Program-made: the position numbers and the translations under genes
Assembly (NCBI GenBank): GCA_030765065.1
Contig: CM060977.1
Coordinates: 95,187,795 to 95,251,794 of the forward strand
Direction of reading: 5' to 3'
DNA length: 64,000 nt
Origin: Deroplatys truncata
Lineage: Eukaryota; Arthropoda; Insecta; Mantodea; Mantidae
Shown: positions 56,958-64,000 of the stretch, in pieces
Position numbering within the stretch: position 1 is the first letter of the stretch
Layout of the letters: every line of letters begins with the position of its first letter
The notes under the pieces: model-generated
Told to the model about the DNA's origin: nothing
The model's input: only the letters and a program-made list of their open reading frames with translations
Database searches by the model: none

Positions 56958-58193
56958 CACTATGTAGTATCCAGCCACCTGGCTGAAAATGACGTAAAAG
57001 TTCGTGGCGCCCTCCATCGGTAATGCTGGAGGTCAATATGGTGTTGGCCCACCATTGGGCTTGATGACAGCGTTCACCCTCGCAGGCATACTTTCAATCA
57101 GATGCTGGAAGGTTTCTTGGGGAATGGTAGCTCATTCTTCACGGAGTGCGGAACTGAGGAGAGGTATCGATGTAGGTCGGTGAGGCCTGGCACGAAGTCG
57201 GCGTTCCAAAACATCCCAAAGGTGTTCTATATGATTCAAGTCAGGACTCTGTGCAGGCCAGTCCATTACAGGGATGTTATTGTCGTGTAACCACTCCGCC
57301 ACAGCCCGTGCAGTATGAACGGGTGCTCGATCGTGTTGAAAGATGCAATCGCCATCCCCCAATTCAACAGTGGGAAGCATGAGGGTGCTTAAAATATCAA
57401 TGTAGGCCTGCGCTGTAATCGTGCTACGCAAAAAAACAAGGGGTGCAAGCCCCCTCCAGGAAAAACCTGATCACACCATAACAATACCACCACCTCCGAA
57501 TTTCACTGTTGGCACTACACACGCTGGCAGGTGACGTTCACCGGGCATTCGCCATACCCAAACCCTGCCATCGGATCGCCACATTGTGTACCGTGATTCG
57601 TCACAACACAACGTTTTGCCACTGTTCAATCGTGTAAAGTTGACGCTCCTTACACCTAGCGAGATGTCATTTGGCATTTTCCTACGTGATGTGTGGCTTA
57701 TGAGCAGCTGCTTGACCATGGAATCCAAGGTTTATCACCTCACACCTAACTGTCATAGTACTTGGAGTGAATCCTGATGCAGTTTGGAATTCCTGTACGA
57801 TGGTCTGGATAGATGTCTACCTATTACTCTTTACGACCCTCTTCAAATGTCGGTGGCTTCTGTCAGTCAACAGACGAGGTCGGCATGTACGTTTTTGTGC
57901 TGTACATGTCCCTTCACGTTTCCACTTCACTGTCACACATCAGAAACTGTGGACTTAGGGATGTTTAGGAGTGTGGAAATCTCGCGTACAGACTTCTGAC
58001 ACAAGTGCCACCCAATCATCTGACCACGTTCGAAGTCCGTGAGTTCCACGGAGCGTCCCATTCTGCTGTTTCACGATGTCTAATGACTACTGAGGTCGCG
58101 TATGAGTACCTGGCAGTAGGTGGCAGCACAATGCACCTAAGATGAAAAAGGTATGTTTGTGGGGGGTGTCCGTATACTTTTGATCACATAGTG
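56958..58193 (-). mobile_element. Tc1-like transposon, 1.24 kb
   Basis: Right end reversed reads CACTATGTGATCAAAAGTAT. The left end begins CACTATG and then lacks part of this repeat (GTAGTATCCAGCCACC), so the left inverted repeat has a short internal deletion. TA flanks both sides (56956-56957 and 58194-58195). Confidence 0.85.
57132..58061 (-). pseudogene. Tc1-like transposase pseudogene
   Basis: Starts at the ATG at 58061 with a helix-turn-helix (MGRSVELTDFERGQM, then STLLNIPKSTVSDV). The first catalytic aspartate is in [10 protein letters not shown] at about 57600. The second is in FQHDRAPVHTA and the third position is in SPDLNHIEHLWD near 57235. Stops and frameshifts lie between the N-terminal part and 57728 and again near 57450. 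The central and C-terminal frames are otherwise well preserved, so it decayed recently. Confidence 0.85.
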
Positions 58194-58335
58194 TAAATAA
58201 CACATCAGATTTTACTTCTTAATACCCCCGAAGTATTAATCTTAATTTAAGAATGGTATTTTAAGGGTGAATTCTTCTCTGAAGGACAACTCTTATAGTA
58301 GATGTTGCGCTATGTCTATGATTATTTTATGTATA

Positions 58336-58976
58336 CAGGATGAATCATTTAAGTTGAGACTTTACAATATCTCCAAAACTAAGTGTTGTAGAAAGAAATG
58401 TCTTTCATAAAATTTGCTTGGTTTATGTGGGAAAGTAAATGCCATTAGTCGTGTTTTGTTTGGAGAACATTATGATGGTCATTTTAAGGAAAATTTAATT
58501 TTTTTAAAATTGGAACCTACATTTTGTATGTTTTCTCATTAAAATGGGTTATAAAAAGCCGCTTATTTTGTAATGAATAAGGAAACAAAATCAAAAAGTT
58601 GATTTCAATTATGAAACGTAACTTAACCCTCAAATCATCATCCATGGATGCCCCAACCATTTATTTGGCTTTTCGTACATAGCCATTCAGAATGTTTGTT
58701 GTTATTTACCTTGGGTTACGGCAATTGTAAAGTGGTTTATAAAAAATGTTTAGTTTTTTTTATGAGGAGTGAAAACACAGCATATAAAAGGTAGGTTTCA
58801 ATTTAAAGAAAATTAAACTGACACTAAAATGACCATCACAACGTCCTCGAAATAAAACACGACTAAAGGCATTTACTTTCCTCCATAATATCAAGCAAAT
58901 CATTTTAAAGGCATTTATTTCTACAATACTTAGTTTTGTAGATATTGCACAGTCTCAACTTAAATGGTCCACCCTG
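58336..58976. mobile_element. 641-bp long-TIR MITE
   Basis: Left end CAGGATGAATCATTTAAG and right end reversed CAGGGTGGACCATTTAAG. The match continues inward for at least 160-200 bp with scattered mismatches, leaving a short centre. TA on both sides points to a Tc1/mariner-type mover. No coding capacity. Confidence 0.85.
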
Positions 58977-58984
58977 TATAATGA

Positions 58985-59736
58985 AGTAGGACCTCGACTG
59001 TTGCGCAAAGAGCTTTTGCCCTTGGATTTCTCACCACGGAATTTATATCAAACTGTAATAATATGTTGTTGTGGAATAGACATTTAATATATTCCGAAAG
59101 GGCTTTGTTTGAAGTTGAGAAGTAAGGAACTATGCACAAGGGAGTTACTATCTACGAGTACAAACTTTTGAGTTCCAGGTTGCTACTCGGAGCACCCCAG
59201 CTAAAGGCCGAGTCTCAAGTTTAACTCAAGGAATTCGTGTCACATACACAGGGAAATTAATCATTCCGTGCGACCTATCAAAGGTCAACAAATTCGCTAA
59301 GTTGTCGCCCACAGCCTTCTCCCCAAGCCAACATCTGACATCAGGGAGGAAATTTAAATGAACTTTGACAGGAAATTACGCAGGTTCGAACAAACATGAG
59401 GATGCATGTACTTCCCGGAGTGGTTAAGACAGACATAATGGCGCTAGGATTGCGTTTGGGGTCGAAATGGATTACCCAAACTAACCCTTCACGTCAGGAG
59501 CATGGGAATTCAAGCATTTTGTGTACAGATGTCGCTTTTCTTCCCTTCTGCTTAGTTACAGCATTTCAGTTACGCTATAGGGACTAAAGCAAATCAAAGG
59601 GAACTCAGCACCCGTGTTAGCCTTTGGTTGTACACATGTTTATATAAACACACTAACGCATTACAATGTTAGGATTATGAACGGTTAAGAGGGCGTTAAA
59701 CCGTGAAAGTTACCAAAAAACAACGTTTCTATTGCA
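58985..59736. other. unassigned stretch
   Basis: Short frames only. Nothing recognised. Confidence 0.4.
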
Positions 59737-60184
59737 CTCTCTACTACGTACAGTAAGTATTGCATTCCACCCAACAATTTGGTACCGAAATTTCAAAGGA
59801 AATACATGTTTGGAGTCCCGTGATTCCAAATAAAGTATTTTTGGAAACATGTCCGTATGTGAAGACCATAGCTCAAAAACGAAAAGTCGGAAAATGCCAA
59901 ACTTGGTATTTAGGTTCAATATCCTCCATAGATGCCACACAAAACCCCCCACAACAATCTACCATTTACATGGAACATCAAAATATTTGGTCTTCTAAAA
60001 AGTAGCTACAAAGATTCTGAATAAAATGCCATATATTCTGAAAGATACTTGCATGACAAATAAAATGTATGTCTTGAATTTTCTGGGAATAGCCTGTGAA
60101 GTCCCCTTCATTAGGAAGGAACGTTGTATAATCTTGTATGTTAAGTGATAGACGCAAACGTACTACACAAAAAATGTAGATTTA
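59737..60184 (+). repeat. family A repeat, 5' half
   Basis: Head CTCTCTACTACGTACAG through the CTACACAAAAAATGTAGATT box, where the mariner at 60185 enters. The continuation after the mariner is not clearly the same copy. Confidence 0.7.
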
Positions 60185-61456
60185 CGAGGGCAGTCCCAGA
60201 AGCACCCGATCTGACGTGTATAGAGCGATTTTTGTTTCAAAAATGACTATGATAGAAAGTGCCACCCTTATAAAGTTTAAGTTTGAAGTGCGACGATGCT
60301 ACGTTCTTTAGTAAATGTTTGGCAGCCATTAATGGTGAACGCTCTCAGCAAATTTGTAAACATGGATAAAACTGACCATCGTTGTGTGATACAATACTTT
60401 CATTTGAAAGGTCTTAGTCCAACTAATATTAAAGCTGAGTTAGATTCTACTTTGGGGGAGTCTGCCTCTTTGTTTACAACAGTAAAATATATTGGGTGGC
60501 AAAGTTTAAGCGAGGCCGTACGAGCTGCCAAGACGAACAACGTAGTGGTCGAACAATTGAGGTGACCACGCCAGATATTGCAAAGAAAAGCCACAAAATG
60601 GTATTGGATGACCGTTGAATGAAAGTGCGCGAGCTAGCAGACATCGTAGGAATTTCAAAATGTGCTGTACATCGCATACTAACTGAACATTTAGACATGA
60701 GAAAGCTATGCGCAAGATGGGTGCTGCATTTACTCACAATGGAACAAAAGCAGCGTCGTGATGATGCTTCAGTTGAGTTTTTGACGATGTTTCGCTGCAA
60801 TAAATCCGAGTTTTTCGTCGATTCATAACAATGGATGAAACATGGGTCCAACACTTCACACCTGAGACGAAGTAACAGTCAAAGCAGTGGCTTGAAAGGG
60901 GAGAATTGGCTCCAAAGAAGACGAGGACAGTTCCATCTGCACTCAAGGTCACGGCGTCAGTTTTTTGGAATGCGCGTGGAATAATTTTTATTAATTATCT
61001 TCAAAAAGAAAAAGCAATCAATGGCAAGGATTATGTCAACTTATTGCAGCGTTTGAATGATGAAATCAAGCAAAAACGGCCGCATTTAGCCAAAAAGAAA
61101 GTTGGGCTTACACATCCATTATTGCCATGGTCAAAATCAATTAGTTAAAGTTCAGATTGCTTCCTCATGCACCCTATTCGCCGACGTAGCCCCTCTGATT
61201 ATTTTCGATTTCCAAAGTTGAACAAATGGCTTGGTGGTTAATGATTTGCCTACAATGAAGGGGTGGGGCTTGCAGGTGATGGCTATTTTATAGAACTCGA
61301 CGGTTCTCACTATAAACAGGGTATCGAAACTATTGAACAACGCTGGGAAAAGTGTATAGAGCTGAAAGGAGACTATGTAGAGAAATAAAGACGTTTTTTT
61401 CTCCCAAATTGTTTGTGGTTTCTTTGTTAGGTCGGGTACTTCTGGGGCAGTCCTCG
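60185..61456 (+). mobile_element. mariner transposon, 1.27 kb
   Basis: Left end CGAGGGCAGTCCCAGAAG and right end reversed CGAGGACTGCCCCAGAAG, TA on both sides. The inverted repeat continues about 30 bp. Size and content are those of a canonical mariner. Confidence 0.9.
60362..61388 (+). pseudogene. mariner transposase pseudogene
   Basis: ATG at 60362 (MDKTDHRCVIQYF) with the N-terminal helix-turn-helix, a second helix-turn-helix near 60620-60700 (KVRELADIVGISKCAVH), then MDETWVQHF with the first catalytic aspartate near 60834. The second aspartate region near 61100-61130 has decayed and the third is only partly legible near 61180. The C-terminus SHYKQGIETIEQRWEK is intact before the stop at 61386-61388. 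Frameshifts lie near 60500, 60570, 60820 and 61110. Confidence 0.85.
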
Positions 61457-61845
61457 TACTTAACTATAGTAGTCATATTTTGCACATATTTAAGCAAAAC
61501 ATCGAGGTCTTATGTTTAACATTTATTTTCTCCCAAATTGTAGGATAATAAAAATTAATCCTCACAGTTTATTGATGCAGTAATAGAGAGTTTAATTATA
61601 AAATATTTAGTTTCTTCTAAATCAACTGCATCCTCTGGAATTTTTTTCAAAACAGTAAAAGGAAACTAATTTAAAAAGCATGAATGGAATTTGGTCTATA
61701 CATTACCCATTAAATCCTGATGGATGTATTAAAATTCCAAATTAATCTACCTAATATACGGGATTTTTAAAATTTCACAGATCGGTATCCTTAAGGATAT
61801 CGCTATGAAAAATAAATAGTATGATTATGTTCACAACCTTTTATC

Positions 61846-62310
61846 AGAAAATTGAAATCCTCTTCATTCAGAAGAAGTTTTGTATAATATCGAATGATTT
61901 GTAAACGTTAAGCAATACACAAAAACGTACTACACAAAAACTTGCTCTCTTTAAAACACACATTTTATTTCAAATAAGTTTTTATGGCATAAGTCATTTC
62001 TGAAGGATCTGCTATTAATTGTTGGAATTGTTCATTCCTTGGTATTCTCTTAAAGTACTGTCAACGTTAAATTGTTTCTCGTGATGTCGTGCAAACAGTG
62101 TGGAATCTTAAGGCCAGCATATAGCGTCCAGTTCTTAAACATTTGACTATCGCTGCTCTCTTTGTGTCTATAGTGTAGCTATTTCTGCAAATGTATATTT
62201 AGTTTAAAGTTAAGTACATAGAAAAATAAGCTTTGGTAAGAAGAATTTGTATACCCAGTAATAAGAACAGATGGTGGAGAAGGTCACGTGAAAGTATAAC
62301 ATCAGATTTT
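61846..62310 (+). repeat. family A repeat, 3' half
   Basis: Contains the CTACACAAAAACTTGCTC box, TTGTTTCTCGTGATG, AAGGCCAGCATATAGCGTCC and the tail TATAACATCAGATTTTTTA. At 62311-62400 a minus-orientation head fragment follows (CCAGTGAAATCTCGGTATCG). Confidence 0.75.
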
Positions 62311-62400
62311 TTATCAGTGTGTTTTAAAACGTATATTTCCAGTGAAATCTCGGTATCGAACTTTTGGGTGGAATACAGTACTTCCTTACTTGGCGTAAAC

Positions 62401-63515
62401 AAGAGAAAATTAAAATATGAATATTGTATTTACTACGATAAAATATATCAAAAGTTTAGGAGAAATTACAATAAATAATAAAACAATAAAACTATAAATT
62501 TCATTTTTACACTCCTTTTGAGTTACATTTTCCATGGAATGTTTCAGCAAAAGGCAATGGTTCATACTGTGATAAAACGTGACGCCGAGAAACCGTTCCC
62601 GATTTTATAGATCCTGAGCGATAAGCCCAGTGTGTTGAAAAAACTTGAGGTCACGCCACAATAGTTCAAGGCTGCATAATCTGCGGATCTTGAAACGTTA
62701 GATTGAAATGCTAACACCACTTATTCGCTTGGCCTTCTCTCGCGCGATGTATGTAAATAGAACGTAGCTGACCTCCTCCGGTGATAAATACCATAATATA
62801 TGTTGATGCTATACGTTCTGCTGTCTTCCTGAAGCATTGTTTTTCAGCTCTCGTAATCTCAGTGTAGCAAGTGGTCATCATTTTCTTTCACCAGTTTCTT
62901 AAAGCTCATGCTACAGTTTTAATCCTTTCATTACTTTCGTGATATTGCATTAATATCGTGCTTTTCCTTCACACTGTGGTCAACGCAGCTCGGCCTTCCG
63001 CCGAAACAGTTACAATATCCCCGCAACCGCATATCACGTGTTCATAGTTACAATGGCAGTGATAATAAACACATACCTTATCATAAGAGATGTTGGAAAT
63101 GCTGTCCTTCTCTATCCACACATTTCTGGCATCTTCTCCGGAAATTGTCATTAACACTGAATACTTAAATGTCTGAATTGAGTGCATTTCTCGCCTGGTG
63201 CTTTCTTTTAGCTTTCTTAGTCTAATTCTACCTGTTCACCTTTGTTCTGTACACGGCTAGTGTGAAAGAATAATTAACTATTACGTGACCTTCTTTGCAA
63301 CACTATGAGTCAGACCGAGTAAACTTAGTCCGTAGTAAGTTGTTCAAGTTTCCTGGAGCATTAAATTATGTCTCATCGTTTTTAATCCTTAAAGGAGGAC
63401 TGAACTAAAAATTCAAAGTCTATTTTATAATATTCTACAAGATTTTTTCAGTTAAGAATGCATGAAAACATAAATAATCGAAGCGGTGTCAAAACGTAAC
63501 CGGAAAAATTTTGTT
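62401..63515. other. unassigned stretch
   Basis: Frames up to 72 codons, none with a motif. No element ends recognised. Confidence 0.4.
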
Positions 63516-63519
63516 TGGA

Positions 63520-64000
63520 CAACTTGACTTTTTTCTTCAAATTAAATTACAAACTTTTAAAATGTTCTGCTCCTGAGGCCACACATCTGTTCCAACGTTA
63601 TATCCACTTTGCAAAACACTCAGAGAATCCCTTGTTTCCCATCCTGTTGAGTACACCCGAAATAGCACTATTTAGTTCAGTATCTGTTTCAAAATGGTAC
63701 GCAGGAAGTTTTGTATCACTCGTTGGAGCAGGTGGAAGTTACATGGTGCAAGATCCGGCATATATGGTGGGTTAGGTATGCCTTCAATGCCTAGCTGAGC
63801 GATGAGACATCTCTTCCTCATGAATCACTTTTGGATCCATTTTTCTGCGACTTTTCTGCAACCCAAATCATTACGAATCAGGACTTCAACTGATCCATAA
63901 GACATGCACGTAATGCCTGCAAACTTTGCAATTGTCAATCGTGCTGCAACATGGTGTCAATGGTGTTGCCGTTCAGCTCAGTTTTTTATGTGGAAGGCCC
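63520..64000 (-). pseudogene. mariner-like transposase 3' part, cut by window edge
   Basis: Minus-strand translation has PPYMPDLAPCNFHLLQ near 63745-63770. This is the third catalytic region (PDLAPxD in the family), here with Asn in place of the last Asp. Near 63570-63620 it has RWNRCVASGAEHF, the usual C-terminal end. A stop interrupts the C-terminal helix. The N-terminal part would lie beyond the window. Confidence 0.65.

Larger units (their letters stand above)
55672..58212 (+). repeat. family A copy split by a SINE and a Tc1
   Basis: Pieces at 55672-56275, 56796-56957 and 58194-58212 follow one another in family A order. The first gap is the SINE at 56280-56795, the second the Tc1 element. 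Joining across the Tc1 restores GTTATGTAAATAACACATC, close to other family A tails. Confidence 0.75.

Overview
This is a non-coding-rich, AT-rich stretch of an animal nuclear genome, most likely an insect. The reasons are the density of Tc1/mariner elements, tRNA-derived SINEs, a LINE tail with an insect-style RNase H and zinc-knuckle end, spliceable GT-AG introns, and no prokaryotic gene organisation. I see no complete host protein-coding gene. Nearly everything recognisable is mobile DNA, its remnants, or tandem repeats. The species cannot be named from the sequence.

Layout. 1-8 kb: copies of an unnamed ~0.85 kb non-coding repeat (here 'family A'), an LTR with a minus-strand promoter, a 39-bp tandem array and retroposed pieces. 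8.3-9.55 kb: a nearly complete but broken mariner-like element with TA duplications. 10-18.5 kb: tRNA-derived SINEs, a mariner fragment, a LINE ORF1 pseudogene and a Tc1 pseudogene. 20-25.6 kb: a 40-bp array, a 5'-truncated LINE 3' end and a 1.5 kb GT-rich minisatellite. 25.8-28.5 kb: family A, a tandem SINE and an inverted-repeat element. 46-64 kb: more family A copies, several split by younger mariner, Tc1 and SINE insertions, plus a long-TIR MITE and a mariner at the right edge.

The centrepiece is 29030-46044, a 17.0 kb element made of two inverted arms of about 6.4 kb around a 4.2 kb single-copy core. It starts AG and ends CT, and is flanked by a near-matching 6-bp duplication (AGCCTG/AGCGTG), the signature of Maverick/Polinton-class elements. 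Each arm carries a small intron-containing gene that runs towards, and ends close to, a decayed capsid-like gene in the opposite direction, each with its own AATAAA signal. The core holds a basic ORF with two tandem copies of a motif like adenovirus core protein X/mu, a 1.5 kb array of a 21-bp repeat, and a zinc-finger-like ORF. No polymerase, integrase or packaging ATPase is visible, so I read it as a deleted, non-autonomous, virus-related element whose arms have expanded to hold genes.

No working host pathway is encoded. The genes here act, or acted, for transposition or for virus-like particle formation. All family assignments are by eye, without database search.
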